Shown: piece after piece, positions 33,903 through 45,689 of the stretch
Layout of the letters: each line of letters starts with the position of its first letter
How positions within the stretch are numbered: position 1 is the first letter of the stretch
DNA from: Gonatopus flavifemur
Taxonomy: Eukaryota > Arthropoda > Insecta > Hymenoptera > Dryinidae
Length of the DNA: 64,000 nucleotides
Direction of reading: 5' to 3'
Assembly: GCA_018340375.1 (NCBI GenBank)
Contig: JAFFJZ010000069.1
Location: 763,188-827,187, forward strand
Position numbers and translations under genes: made by a program
The notes under the pieces: model-generated
Databases searched by the model: none
Seen by the model: only the letters and a program-made list of their open reading frames with translations
Told to the model about the DNA's origin: nothing

Positions 33903-34905
33903 ATGAAGAAGCACCATCCATCGACATCAAGAGGGAATCTATCCAGCAAAGAGGCTGATCCGCCCAACATGGAGTCGAACAAAAAGCATCCTGAAGACTC
34001 CACCAATGATCCTGAAGGGCCTCCCTCGAAACCGGCATCCCAGTGGACAACGGTGGAGCACAAACGCCAGCAGAGGAGCAAGGAGAAGGAGATGAAGGAA
34101 AAGGAGAAGAAGGAAGAAGCGCCACCATCAAGGAAGATGAGAGCAAAGAGGCCTCGCCCCGAAGCTCTTCTGATACGCGCATCAAAGGAGAAAACGTATG
34201 CTCAAGTACTGAGTCATATTCGCAGAGAGGTGAAACCAGAAGAGGCAGACAGAAGTAAAGAACATCCGGAAAACGAAATCTGGTAACGTCTTGATCGAGC
34301 TCAGCTATAGGACAAAAGATAAGTCGCTGCACGTGGGAACACTCGAGAGCGTTCTCGGGACTGGCACTCAAATCCATAGCCTGGAACCCCGGAAAACAAT
34401 CGAGATCTTGGACCTTGACTGCGTTACGGATGTGAGCGATGTGGAGGCAACACTAAAGAGAGACTTGGGCGATATTGGTGAGACCAAGATCAGCCTCACC
34501 CGGCCGAATCCGAGAGAGCAGAGGACAGCAGTCGTCGAGATGAGCTTGAAAATCGCTACCAAACTCCTCAACTCACCCAGCCCCAGAATAAAAATCGGGT
34601 GGATGAATTGCAGGGTACGCGCAAGAGCCGTGGTACCCCGGTGCTTCAAGTGTCATGGGTACGGGCACCTCGCCAGAGGATGCAAGGGTAAGGACAGGAG
34701 TGAACTCCGTTACAAGTGCAGTACTGCAGACCATAAGGCAAAAGAGTGCACAGCCTCTCCACGATGTATGCTCTGTGCTGAGAAGGAGCTGGCGGTTGAA
34801 TACCTGAATCACATCCCGGGGGCGAGGGATTGTCAGGTCTTCAAAGCGGCACTGGAGGAGGGGAAGAGGAGATTACGTGGGAGCGTTCAACGTAGTACAA
34901 GCTAA
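33903..34905 (+). pseudogene. LINE ORF1, gag-like protein with CCHC knuckles, frameshifted
   Basis: The N-terminal ~125 residues are lysine/glutamate-rich (KRQQRSKEKEMKEKEKKEEA). A single-base shift near 34265 separates this from the rest, which resumes as RKTKSGNVLIELSYRTKDKS. Near the C-terminus there is a complete CX2CX4HX4C knuckle (CFKCHGYGHLARGC). A second one has its first cysteine replaced by tyrosine (YKCSTADHKAKEC), and a CMLC pair follows. The protein would bind element RNA in a ribonucleoprotein. It overlaps the start of the ORF2 reading frame by about 30 bp, as is usual in this clade. Confidence 0.85.
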
Positions 34906-37868
34906 CCTGAACAGGAGTCGAACGGCCGACTCCCTCCTGCCCCAACTGGTAAGAGAGAGAGAGGCTGACTTGGTTCTCATAAGTGAACAGTACCGGAATC
35001 GAGAATCGCCCCAATGGTTCCGCGACTCGCTTGGAACTGCTGCGATCTGGATCCCCAATCGCAACAGGGTGCGAATTAGAAAACACGGCGCAGGAGATGG
35101 TTTCGTGTGGGTCAATTGTGGAGGGATTACCGTGTTCAGCGTTTACTTCACACCCAACGACCGTATAGCAGAGTTCCGTCGGAAGGCTGACGCCTTGGAA
35201 GACGCTATTTTGGCCGCAAACGACAAGGTCCTGGTGGGGGGCGACTTCAATTCCAAGGCAACCGATTGAGGTATGCCGCACACAGATTCCAGGGGGAAAT
35301 ACATCCCAGATCTAGCAGCAAGAACTGGACTCCTCGTTCTGAACGTTGGCCAAGTGACGACGTTCCGCCGGCCTGGATATACCGAAACCATTCCGGATAT
35401 CTCCTTGGCTTCAGAAAATGTCACCCCATATGTCAGAAACTGGAGAGTCATTGAAGACTGCACTGGGAGTGATCATCAATATATCGTTTCAGCGTGAATG
35501 CAGAGAAACGGCCGTACTCTGAGACCACAGACCGGATGAAGCGCTGGAACTGGAGAAGATGAACGAGGCAAAGTTCTGAGAGGCCATCAACAGGGAGGTA
35601 GGGGCTCCTAGCCCTGAATCGGCTCCGGGGAACATGAGGGCTGAAGAGCTGGTGAATTCCACCATGTCCTCATCACTTCAGCGTGTGACTCCTCCATGCC
35701 GTACAAAGGCCCACGACATCAGAAGCAGCCTGTATATTGGTGGTCTACGGAAATCGCAAAACTGCGCCAAGAGTGCTTCCGATTGCGACGACGAGCACAG
35801 AGGACCGAACATCGTCCAGAAGCCAATGATCGATCAGCTGAGCATAAGGTGACAGAGAAGAAGCTCCGACAGGCAATCAACAGGAGCAAGGCACGCTGTT
35901 GGCAAGAGCTGTTGAGAACCGTCGATGCAGACCCTTGGGGAATGGGGTACAAGATAGTCACTCAGACACTAGGGGCCCCGTCATCCACTATCAAACTAGA
36001 CGAGGACACAGCACGGCGAGTGGTTACAGCACTGTTCCCAGCACACCCAACGCGAGCCGAGCGAGATTACGTTGACGGTGATCAATTTTCCCCATTTACG
36101 ATGGAGGAGTTGCAGCTCGCCCTCAACTCCATGAGGGATAAGAAGGCCCCTGGACCTGACGGAGTACCGTGCGAGATCCTCAAATTGGTAGGGCAATGTC
36201 ATCCTGAGCTGCTGCTGGACATGTACAATGTGTGCCTCGCAACAGGAACCTTCCGCACCCAATGGAAAGTCGCGCGCCTCGTGCTCATCGCTAAAGGCAA
36301 AGGAGATCCAGACTCGCCGTCTGCTTACCGCCCACTATGTATGCTGGATATAGCAGGCAAGGTTTTGGAGAAGCTCATCAAGGAGCGGCTACTTCCAGTC
36401 ATCGGCCAGGCTGGAGGCCTGTCACCACGACAATATGGCTTCCGAAAGGGTCGCTCAACACTAAACGCTGTTCAAGAGGTTGTCGAGGCGATGCACCGCG
36501 CTGAGGATCATAACAATTTTTTGAGACGAGTGGTCCTTTTCGTCACACTGGATGTAAGGAATGCGTTCAACTCTGCGCGGTGGGTGGACATCCTCCGAGC
36601 ATTGGAGCATACGTTCCACACTCCTGGGTACCTCCCCAGAATGGTGGATTCGTATCTCAAGGACCGAAGTCTGATATATGAAACCACTGCAGGCTGGCGA
36701 AGAACCACGATCACGTCGGGCGCAGCACAGGGGTCAATCCTTGGCCCTGACCTCTGGAATGTCGCCTACGACGGATTGCTGAGACTAGAGATGCCGGATG
36801 AGACAATACTGGTCGGCTATGCCGATGACGTGGGTGCGGTCATAGCCGAACGAAACATAGAACGTGCTCAGCTGAGGCTCAATCAAGTCATGGGAAGGAT
36901 AAGCGCGTGGATGAGTGACCACGGCTCATCTCTAGCTCTCAGCAAGACAGATCGTGGTTCTCACGAAGGAAAGGATATCAACCATGCTCCCACTTCGAGT
37001 GGGGAGCGAGACAGTGGTGACGAAGCCAGCTGTTAGGTATCTTGGAGTGATGATAGATACAAAGATGAGCTTCTCCGAACACATCAGAAGGACAACAGAC
37101 AAGGCCGCCACATGCGTGAACAATCTCGCTCGGCTAATGTCCAATGTCGGTGGTCCGAAATCTAGCAGGTGGCGGCTATTGATGTCAACCGTGCACTCCA
37201 TCTTCCTGTCCGGAGCGGAAGTCTGGGCACAAGCACTCACGAAGGAAACGAACAGGAAGCGACTAGCACAAGTACAGAGAAGGGCCGCACTAAGAGTCGC
37301 TTCCGCGTACCGGACGGTGTCTGAACCTGCGGTACTTGTGATTGCTGGGATCATCCCCATAACACTCCTTGCACAGGAGCGCCAAGCAATCTACCGAAGG
37401 TCCCTGATGGGAGAGACAAGAGAAGAAGCGGCTAAATGTGAACGTGTCCACACGATGCTCAAATGGCAGACGATTTGGGAACAAGAAACCAGGAGCAGAT
37501 GGACTGCTCGACTCATCCCTCAGGTCGCTCCCTGGATAAACCGGAAACATGGCGAAATTGGGTACCCGATCAGTCAGTTCTTAACAGGACATGGATATTT
37601 TTGCTCCTACCTACACAAGATTGGAAAGTCAACCTCCCCGAATTGCTTGTACTGCCCTGACACAAGAGACGACGCAGAACACACAGTGTTCTCATGCCCG
37701 CATTGGATAGAACAAAGGAAAGCGATCCAAGAGGAGCTTGGACCATTGAACTCGGAGAGTATTACCCAAGTCATGTTGCGGAATTCGAGTAACATGGATA
37801 AAGTGACGCAGTACATTGGGAGAATCCTGCTCGCTAAGAAGGGAGATCTAGACCGTCAAGGGTGCTGA
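34877..37868 (+). pseudogene. LINE ORF2: AP endonuclease, reverse transcriptase, zinc tail; several lesions
   Basis: The endonuclease begins VVQANLNRSRTADSLLPQLV, with E at ISEQYRN and GGDFNSKATD. A TGA then stands where tryptophan is expected (35267-35269). The frame continues GMPHTDSRGKYIPDLAARTG to the SDH(Q) box (35481). A frameshift follows, and reverse transcriptase runs in 35696-36945: GPDGVPCEIL, YRPLCMLDIAGK, QYGFRKGRST, TLDVRNAFNSARW, AAQGSILGPDLWN and the catalytic YADDVGAV. A second shift near 36945 leads to the C-terminal part with CLYCPDTRDDAEHTVFSCPHW, a CCHC motif. The original enzyme nicked target DNA and primed cDNA synthesis there. This copy cannot make it in one piece. Confidence 0.9.
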
Positions 37869-38209
37869 ATGATTTATTGATGCCCGTATATTCATTTATT
37901 TATTCACTTGTTCATTTATTTATTTATTTATTCATGTATTCACTCATTAATTTATTTATTCGTTTATTTGTTCGTTCGTTCGTTCGTTCTTATGCATTGA
38001 CATTTCTGTATTGACTTTTTGTATATTGACTCCTATGTATCGGCTTTTATTAATTCAATTTTATATATTGATTTTTATATTTTGACTCTCACACGCGCCC
38101 TGCTTGAAGCATTATTTGTTAATAATTGTATTGACTGATATACCTATGGAATATGCACATTCCATACATCTATCTATCTACTGTTCTCATCCATTTGTGG
38201 CACATCATC

Positions 38210-38480
38210 CCGTGCATGCCAGGAGGAAGAAAGGGGTTTTCCGATGAGGGAGTTTTCTCAGAGGGCAAGAAGAGTCATGATAGATGGCTAATGACCAAGG
38301 CATCCCCCCCGAAGTAATGTGTTCAACGGTTCCGGGGGGGAATGAAATGCCTGTTGGAGAGGGGGTTTTAGTGGGTATACTGGAAATTAGGCAACCAACA
38401 CCATCAGCCGCGGCAGGAGTCCCACACACCGGGGAGCAATACCAGATCCCTGACGGTGCATGAAGCATTTCCCCCTCTAA
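38210..38480. mobile_element. possible detached LINE 3'-UTR fragment
   Basis: GC-richer than its flanks, with GGGGGTTTTAGTGGGTA, GCAGGAGTCCCACACACCGG and GGTTCCGGGGGGGAAT. GGTTTTAG..GGTA and GAGTCCCACAC words are, from memory, common in 3' untranslated ends of R1-type LINEs. It has no coding sequence and no clear boundaries. Confidence 0.3.
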
Positions 38481-38849
38481 AGAGAAAAAAAAAATTATCA
38501 TTGGGATAGATAGTAATGAAAATGATTGCTTCCAAGCATCCAAGGGGAAGCATGTTGTTGAAGTTGCAATCGAATAACGAAATACTCAGCTATTGAAGAT
38601 TAAAAATCTTGCAGTCCAGTCTTTGAACAATGTTTCTAGTTTCAAGGAGATGAACACTGTTGATTCATAAAATTTTGTAAGCTCTAATTTTCATTTCGTT
38701 CCTATAAACAATTATTAAACTTCTAGAACATGGGACAGCGGAATTAAAAGTTCCTGGAGGAAATGTTTCGATACTTTCATCTTCAGAAAAGAAAATAACT
38801 GACGATATGTTATTTTGAGCATGCATTGCTATGAGATTAAGCCAGTTAT

Positions 38850-38990
38850 TAGCTTCGTTCTTTCTAACGTGTTCTAAGTTGCCCTAACCTACTCTAGATA
38901 CTTTTGATACGTTCTTCTAGTTATCAAAGTGAATTGATTGGTTTGGTGCAGGTTGGGGTAACTCGGAACACGTTAGAACGAACGAAGCTA
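38850..38990. mobile_element. 141-bp MITE, TAGCTTCGTTC termini
   Basis: TAGCTTCGTTC...TTTCTAACGTGTTCTAAG pairs with GGAACACGTTAGAACGAACG AAGCTA. The centre holds GATTGGTTTGGTGCAGGTTG. A second copy of the family is at 41315-41456. Palindromic TA at the ends fits a TA target. Confidence 0.75.
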
Positions 38991-41314
38991 TAAATATGTA
39001 CACAAACCCATAGAACTGCCTTTTTCCATCCTGTTGAAACAACTATCGAAACATATTACCTCGTGGTACTTTCAATCTTACTCCCTCTTAACTGTATCTC
39101 AGACAGCGCAAGAGTTATACACGAGTTCATAATGAATACAATGTATTCATATAAAACTGTTTTGAACTTTTTGGCTATTTAAGTATATATTCTAATTCTT
39201 ATAATTTACGAATAAATGAGTAGTATGACAGAATATTAAAACAATCATCAATTTCTCAGCCATGGAATCGAAAATATCATAGCACCACACACACCTTCTT
39301 AAGGTATGTAATTAAGGTATGAGACGTGTGTGCTTTTGCTTTTGCACTCATACATTGCATCTAATCCCATCAATCCTATCTTTCTTCCATGCTTTATCTA
39401 TTTTCTTCTTGTCTATGCGACAAGTCTTACTGAAGTGATTGAATTCCAAAGGATATAGGACAAACTTGATATACCTGCATATACTGCACAAACATATTCA
39501 TTAAAACATGGAACAACCTCAGCACTTTTTCAATGAATGTGATAAACATAAATGCCCGTTGAACTGCATTGAATGCACCAATACCTATATTTTGCAGAGT
39601 GATTTACTCCAAAACCTAACTCTTTACAGGTTCGTTCGCTCTACGTTCCCCAATTTGCTCCAGTTTGTATCAAACCAATCAGTTTGTTTTCATAACTGAA
39701 AATAATGCATCAGAAATATTTGGAGCAAATTGGTGTGATTTGGGGCGTACTAAACAAACTTGGCGTATGTTTGCAGACTCAACTGTTTTGATGCATATTC
39801 CGTTCTTTCATTCCAAATAAGCCATTATGTATTTGCTGAGATGTATTTGTATAAGATTGATACCGACTGGAGCGCTTCATTAATTTTATTTCGTCTTTTG
39901 TAGGGATATCTCCAGTAAGACATCAAAAACCACAGTCGTTCCCAAAGAAGTACCAAAAGGTAGGTGTATTGTTCATCTTTGTTCCTCCCATGAATAATGT
40001 TTCTTAGATACCTGCATAGTGCAATGTCTGTTCTACCGTTTTTTGTCTTACATTAATTCTTGTGTATGTTTATCACACAATATTTCTTTTACTCGTCTTA
40101 CTCACAAATTATTGAATTTTAAAGTAAAAATATTATCAACAGTATCTACATCGATTCAGGAAACCACGAATGATGAACCAATTCTCAAGGGGCGTGTCCC
40201 TCAGATAAATTTCCATAATAAAGGAAGCGATGAAAGTGACGTCGAAAACGGAAGGTACTCGCCAGTTCCTGACCGTTTTCACAAGGATGCGAACAATATT
40301 AATGAAGATTCAATCGACAAATCTATTGAAGAACAATTGATTTCTGAGGTGCAATCTAGAGAAGCTTTATACAATTTTTCACTCCCTTTGGAAGAGAGAA
40401 GTAGAAATATTGTAAGCCAGCATTGGGAGGAAATCTCAATAAATTTAAATGGTAAACATTAGTTTATTCATATCGCGAGACCTATATCAAAAATTGTGAA
40501 TTTAACCATGAATGTCACAGGGAAATTAACTCCGGATGAGGCCAAGAAAAAATGGAAGTCTCTGAGGGATACTTTTGCGAAAATTATTTCCAACGAGAAA
40601 AAAGCAAGCGGATCCGCTGCTAAAATAAAGCCCAAATGGCCCTATTATGATGCGATGTCATTCGTTAGGGATTCATTATCATGTAACCCGTAAGTATAAT
40701 GATTTGTGTTTTTCTGTACACATCCCTAGTGAAAATTTCCGTTCGCTGGAAGCAAATGTTGAATCAAATGAAGCGTGAAATATTTCAATTTTCGTTTCTT
40801 CCGCACTTAGATACTGTTTCGGTTACTCTTCCGCGTCGCTTCATACCCTTCATACGCTCCCATTTTCGCTAGGGATCTCCAACTCATGGTATTTCGTATC
40901 GCGATATGGTTGGCGCCCTTTTTGCATGATAATTAAGGAAATGTACTTGGGTGTACTTTTCTTACTCCACCAAATCGCCAAATCATTTCAATCGTCTTAC
41001 GTCAATAATATTCAATTAATTACATCCAAATTCGAATCGATAAGTTCGAAATCAGCCAAAGAATGTGGCTTCTTTCTATTCATGGTTGAACGAAGTTATT
41101 GTAATGAATTATAATAATATTTCTGACTCAGCCAACGAGAAGTCTATCCAGTTTTCTCGATTTTATCATGAATATAACCGGTTTTAACGTATTTTTAGAC
41201 AAAAACTTCCTCCAGTGAGCTCTATTACATACTGGAGCGCGCACTAAGCGGATAAAGTAGGAACCGAGATAGATAGACTACCGCGATCAGCCTCTTTGTC
41301 TTTCACTACTACTA

Positions 41315-41456
41315 TAGCTGTGTTCGTTCTAACATGTTCTAAGTTGCCCCAAGCTACTCCAAATATTTTTGATTCGCTCTTCTTGTTATACAAATTAATT
41401 CATTGGTTTGGTGCAGGTTGGGGCAACTTAGAACACGTTAAAACGAACACAGCTTA
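41315..41456. mobile_element. 142-bp MITE in the MADF-BESS intron, TAGCTGTGTTCGTTC termini
   Basis: It is the same family as 38850-38990. The ends TAGCTGTGTTCGTTCTAACA and TTAAAACGAACACAGCTTA are inverted. The inner arms CTAAGTTGCCCCA/TGGGGCAACTTAG match, and the shared core GGTTTGGTGCAGGTTGGGG is present. Confidence 0.8.
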
Positions 41457-41738
41457 TGCTGGTGACATTAGGCGTATTTGGTTTTGGTGCAATATGGCGC
41501 AATGAAGAAAGTGTTATTTATTTTGAAAATTATTACGTGTTTCTATAGGTTCACTTTCATGTATAATAATTAATGTACTTTATTATAATAAAAATGAAAA
41601 GGTCGATATTTCTACAAAGATAGTAGCGAGATCTATACTTATGACGCTAACAAGCAAGACAAGGAACTCTGGTCGCGCTAGCACTTGCTCTCTCGCAGGC
41701 TTGTACCTGCAAATACTATAGCAAACACGGTCAATGCC

Positions 41739-41981
41739 ATGGCCTACTTCAATCCAGGCCGGAGTCGTGAATCTGGCAACACCTTACCGGGCTACGCCTA
41801 ACCTCACTTTTTTGTTATCTATATGTCACTTTCCAATAGGCGAGGGGGTGAACAAGGGTTAGAGGAAGTCACCCTTCCTCTCTCCCTTCTTCACCCCCTT
41901 GCCCGTTGGTAAAAGAGGTTAAGCGTCCCCCGAGACGGTGTTGCCAGATTCACGACTCCGGCCTGGATTAAGTAGGCCATG
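41739..41981. mobile_element. 243-bp palindromic MITE, ATGGCCTACTT termini
   Basis: ATGGCCTACTTCAATCCAGG, then CCGGAGTCGTGAATCTGGCAACACC, is exactly inverted at the right end apart from one or two bases. GC content is above the background. No target duplication was assigned. Confidence 0.75.
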
Positions 41982-42452
41982 TCAGTGCGCACTCTAGTAT
42001 GTTATAGAGCTCACTGACTTCCTCATATTCCAGGGTGTCGAGTCAGGGAATTTCCTATGTACCTGATTGGATGTTCTATTAAAACTAAATTTTTGACTGA
42101 TGGGTTGCCTTGGAATTCCCTGACCGTTCGACACCTTGATTATTCTCTTCCCTTGTTTTCACAACCGATGTTCCATTTACTAAGATTCCTCTGATTCTGA
42201 TTAAATTGCATTCTCGTCATTATTTAATGAAGACAAACCCGTACAGGACAGTCGCCAATGCAGTTACGTCGCCTCTCCGGAGAATGATGGGAGAAGAAAG
42301 GGAGCGGTGGATACAACGTGGTACAACGGAGAAGCAACGTAGAGGCGGCGGAGAAATGTCCGCGCCGTGTTTTTGGGCGGCATCGGTTGCATTTCCACAG
42401 AGATGCGACGTAGGTGTCGTGTGTGGGAAGATACAAGTATGATATTTAGTAT

Positions 42453-42683
42453 CCCTGGCGGAAAAAATGTTTGTTGAATCTTATTCACTTTTTGGACACT
42501 ATTTCAATAAAATTCAACATAAATCCACAAACTCGCATGAAAGACAACGAATTTCAATGAAAGTTGTTGAATTTTGTTGATGAGTATTGAATTTCACCAA
42601 AATTTTGTTGAATTTTCCTAATCTTCAATGAAAACCTGATGTCGAAAAAATGAATAAAATTGAACGAAATTTTTCCACCAGGG
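42453..42683. mobile_element. 231-bp MITE, CCCTGGCGGAAAAAAT termini, AT flanks
   Basis: It starts CCCTGGCGGAAAAAAT and ends ATTTTTCCACCAGGG. AT flanks both sides (42451-42452, 42684-42685). The interior repeats TTGTTGAATTTTGTTGA-type words. The CCCTGGYGG end matches the tip of the giant palindrome at 23391. Just upstream, 42240-42440 is a GC-richer fragment related to the inverted repeat at 5200-5705. Confidence 0.7.
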
Positions 42684-43590
42684 ATGGCTCTCAACTATCC
42701 TCTCTTTGGCGGTGTGGAATGTAGGGAATATTCATTCCAGTATAGTATAGAGATCAATGAATGAAAGTGTATCAAAGGACCACTTTTGGTTGTCACAGAT
42801 ATTCTTACTTTCCTGCCTAGGGAGAGAATCGTTCACTTTCCTCCCCCTGCACAGGCATGGAAAGTAGACCTCTCGGTACGGGTGGCACGAAATAATATAT
42901 TATCATGATTGTGCTGAGATACTTTCTCATCGTAAGTATCGAACAGAGAGGACAATTAATTTTGTTCATATTTTTCAGCACTATATCTAATTTGAACCCG
43001 AAAAACGGAGCTGTGCCTGAAAAAGCAGGAAATAGTGAGTTGATTATTTTTCAAATGATGAATGACGTAAAAATCATCCATTTCCAACCATAAAACTATA
43101 TTTGACTACTTGATGATTGCAAAATAATTGTTGATATATGTATGTTTAAAAATCGATAAATATAAATGTACGTGTGATTCACATGTTACAACTAGTCTTC
43201 ATTGATTCACACGAGTGTGTGGATAATAATTCGTGAATATATGAGGCGGCCTGGAGAATAGGATCATGATTGGAAAGAGATCACTTCACATTTTACTCAG
43301 ATGGAGTTATTTCTTGGACATAATGGATGAATTATTTTTTCACAGGCGCAAAATCTTACTCTGCTCTTGATAAAATTGCAGATGCAATAAGCAAAACAAC
43401 GAAATCCCAATTAAATTGCCACCACCACCACCACCATCAGGAATAAATGAAATTCAAGCTTTCACTAGGATGATTGGAAAAAAATTGGAAAAGTTTAGTA
43501 CACTTGAAAGGAACAATCTGATGTTTAAACTTCATCAATTAATGCATGAAAGTGAAATGAGGAATATGTTTCAATTTCATATATTATATA

Positions 43591-45617
43591 CAGGGTGGGG
43601 CATTTAAAGCGTCGCGGGCGTTTTTTCCAAAAATAAAATGAGATACGAGAAAATTTTTCGGACAAAAATTGTAGGGTATCGAGGGGGACATCCGATGGTG
43701 GCCTTGGCTTTGACCTCAAATCTCATCTTCAAGGGCATTCTGAGGTCAACTCTTGTTTTTCAAATAGCATCTCATATTTTTTACTGCAGATTTGGATTCT
43801 AGGTCAAAAACCAAGAAACTTTTGTCTGAACCATTTTCCTGAAATCCGCAAAAATGGCGCTCTAATCGATATTGTTCCATTTTGAATCTGACATTCGAAT
43901 AACTCGAAAACGAAGGGTCTTGGAGGAGAATGTTTCGGACAAAAGTTGTCTGATTCCAAGGGGGACCCCTTGAACTGAAACGGAGGTGATGGGGTATAAC
44001 AGACAAAACACAACACATTTCAATCGTCTACATTACTTGGATGATTTTAATGCAGTAGATGCTCAAAATGATGGCCTTCGACTTCAATACACATTTCAAA
44101 ACGTTTTACAAAAGATTGCTGAACTCGTGCTAAAAGATCTTCATTGATGCTCGCGCATGCATTGATGATTCGTTGACGCATATTCTCAGGTGTAGTCGGT
44201 ACTTGTTGATAAACTGTATCTTTTATGTATCCCCATAAAAAAAAATCTGGAGAAGTAAGATCCGGAGAACGGGCAGGCCAATGAACTGGTCCACGACGTC
44301 CTATCCATCGTCCAGGATAATCTCTGTCCAACATTTCTCGAGCTGTGACTGCATAATGGGATGGACAACCATCGTGTTGATACCACATATTCAATCGTTC
44401 CTGAATAGGTATGTCTTCAAGTAATGTTGGAAGTACTTGATCTAAGAAATGTCTGTACTTCTCTCCATTTAGCGTATCTGCAATGAAGTACGGTCCAATT
44501 ACTCGAGATCGAAAAATACCACACCAAACATTCACAGCCCATTGTCTTTGATGCTCTACTTGAGGTAACCATCTTGGATTTTCTGTCGCCCAGTAATGCA
44601 TATTATGTCGATCTACTTGACCATGATTGGTGAACGTCGACTCATTAGAAAATAATATGTTGATGAAGTTGTTATTGTGCATTTGCGCTAGACCCCATCG
44701 ACAAAACTGTACACGATTTTCGAAATCATCGCCGTGAAGGTCTTGATGCAAACAAATGTGATACGGATGGAATTTGTGACGTTTCAGTATTCGAAGAACA
44801 CTTCTTCGAGAAATTCCTGAATGGAGTTCAATTTCACGAGAGCGCACGTGTGGATCATTGGCTACTGCAGCTAGTACATTAACTTCCGCATTTTCTCCGC
44901 TAACAGTTCTCATTCGATGTCGTTTTTCCCTTGTAACACTTCCCGTTTCTGAGAATAATTTTGTAATGCGTTGAAAATACCTAATGGATGGCGTTGTTCT
45001 TTCAGGAAATCGATCTGCATACAAGTCATATGCTTGTCTGGGGTTCTTATGCACTTCACCGTAAATGTAGATCATATCGATCTTTTCAGAAACCGTGTAT
45101 CGGATATCCATGATTTTCAATTTGTCATAAACCAAGTAATAATCAAATGTAACTGACAAACTGACTTTCAAAATCGTGAATTTTCACTGAACCCCGTCGT
45201 TTGTTCACATCGCGTGAGCTCTGAATGGTGGTAATGTAGACGATTGAAATGTGTTGTGTATTGACAACTTTTGTACGAAACATTCTTTTGCAAGACCCTT
45301 CGTTTTCGAGTTATTCAAATGTCAGATTCAAAATGGAACAATATCGATTAGAGCGCCATTTTTGCGGATTTCAGGAAAATGGTTCAGACAAAAGTTTCTT
45401 GGTTTTTGACCTAGAATCCAAATCTGCAGTAAAAGATATGAGATGCTATTCAAAAAACAAGAGTTGATCTCAGAATGCCCTTGAAGATGAGATTTGAGGT
45501 CAAAGCCAAGGCCACCATCGGATGTCCCCCTCGGTACCCTACAACTTTTGTCCGAAAAATTTTCTCGTATCTCACTTTATTTTTGGAAAACGCCCATGAC
45601 ACTTTAAATGCCCCACC

Positions 45618-45620
<3 letters not shown>
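43591..45620 (-). mobile_element. full-length DD41D Tc1/mariner element (rosa-like) with ~400-bp inverted ends
   Basis: The termini CAGGGTGGGGCATTTAAAG and CTTTAAATGCCCCACCCTG (as RC/forward pair) are flanked by TA on both sides (43589-43590, 45621-45622). The inverted ends are long: 43591-~44034 pairs with ~45228-45620, with about 50 bp extra in the left arm. The single transposase frame lies between them on the minus strand. The element sits just after the BESS exon of the MADF-BESS gene, and a (TA)n run follows its right end. Confidence 0.93.
44047..45171 (-). CDS. Tc1/mariner (DD41D) transposase, intact frame with first catalytic Asp replaced
   Basis: 374 codons. Residues ~21-130 hold the paired helix-turn-helix DNA-binding region (DUF4817-type start YTVSEKIDMIYIYGE, with a second helix-turn-helix near HSGISRRSVLRILKRH). 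The DDE/DDD core follows: ILFSNESTF, where the family normally has an Asp at the N of SNE (residue 176); MWYQHDGCPSHY (Asp267); and ARSPDLTSPDFFLWG (Asp309). D267 to D309 leaves 41 residues, the DD41D spacing known for rosa-type elements. The Asp-to-Asn change (GAT to AAT) should abolish catalysis, although the frame is otherwise open. An internal start at residue 21 (MDIRYTV) is an equally good initiator, since the first 20 residues resemble translated 5' leader. Confidence 0.9.
   Translation of the reverse strand: MKVSLSVTFDYYLVYDKLKIMDIRYTVSEKIDMIYIYGEVHKNPRQAYDLYADRFPERTTPSIRYFQRITKLFSETGSVTREKRHRMRTVSGENAEVNVLAAVANDPHVRSREIELHSGISRRSVLRILKRHKFHPYHICLHQDLHGDDFENRVQFCRWGLAQMHNNNFINILFSNESTFTNHGQVDRHNMHYWATENPRWLPQVEHQRQWAVNVWCGIFRSRVIGPYFIADTLNGEKYRHFLDQVLPTLLEDIPIQERLNMWYQHDGCPSHYAVTAREMLDRDYPGRWIGRRGPVHWPARSPDLTSPDFFLWGYIKDTVYQQVPTTPENMRQRIINACASINEDLLARVQQSFVKRFEMCIEVEGHHFEHLLH

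Positions 45621-45685
<65 letters not shown>
45621..45685. repeat. (TA)n microsatellite adjoining the mariner end
   Basis: An uninterrupted TA run of about 64 bp begins directly at the TA target duplication of the DD41D element. The element evidently inserted into, or seeded, a TA repeat. Confidence 0.95.

Positions 45686-45689
<4 letters not shown>

Larger units (their letters stand above)
33903..37990 (+). mobile_element. R1-clade non-LTR retrotransposon (LINE), degenerate copy
   Basis: Gag-like ORF1 with zinc knuckles is followed by ORF2 with endonuclease, reverse transcriptase and a C-terminal zinc motif. The 3' end is a TTTATTCA/TTCG-rich simple repeat (37890-37990). The 5' end is not defined by a target duplication. 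At least two frameshifts plus an in-frame TGA are needed to read ORF2, and one frameshift to read ORF1, so it is dead. Its base composition is clearly GC-richer than its surroundings. The ISEQYRN endonuclease start and TLDVRNAF/QGSILGP/YADD reverse-transcriptase boxes place it in the R1 clade; finer placement needs a tree. Confidence 0.9.
39904..43590 (+). pseudogene. MADF-BESS domain gene, last five exons, 3' end disrupted by a mariner
   Basis: Five exons join in phase: 39904-39959, 40143-40451, 40521-40689, 42979-43034 and 43346-43590. Exons 2-3 encode a MADF domain, EEQLISEVQSREALYNFSLP, then ERSRNIVSQHWEEISINLNG, KLTPDEAKKKWKSLRDTFAK and PKWPYYDAMSFVRDS. This is the usual I.EV..R..LY and W..LRD..., ending in W.YYD.M.F. 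The last exon encodes a BESS motif: FTRMIGKKLEKFSTLERNNL, then MFKLHQLMHES. MADF-BESS proteins are Myb/SANT-like insect DNA-binding regulators. Inside exon 5 the frame shifts by one base between ISKTT (43397) and EIPIKLPPPPPPSG (43401), and 20-odd codons after BESS the reading runs into the mariner at 43591. Either the copy is a pseudogene, or the shift is a sequence error and the tail is transposon-derived. An upstream frame at 39508 (MEQPQHFFNECDKHKCPLNC) could be a 5' exon. Confidence 0.75.

Noticed and set aside
33901..37816. Long antisense frames across the LINE
   Set aside because: They are shadows of the gag, endonuclease and reverse transcriptase frames in GC-richer DNA.
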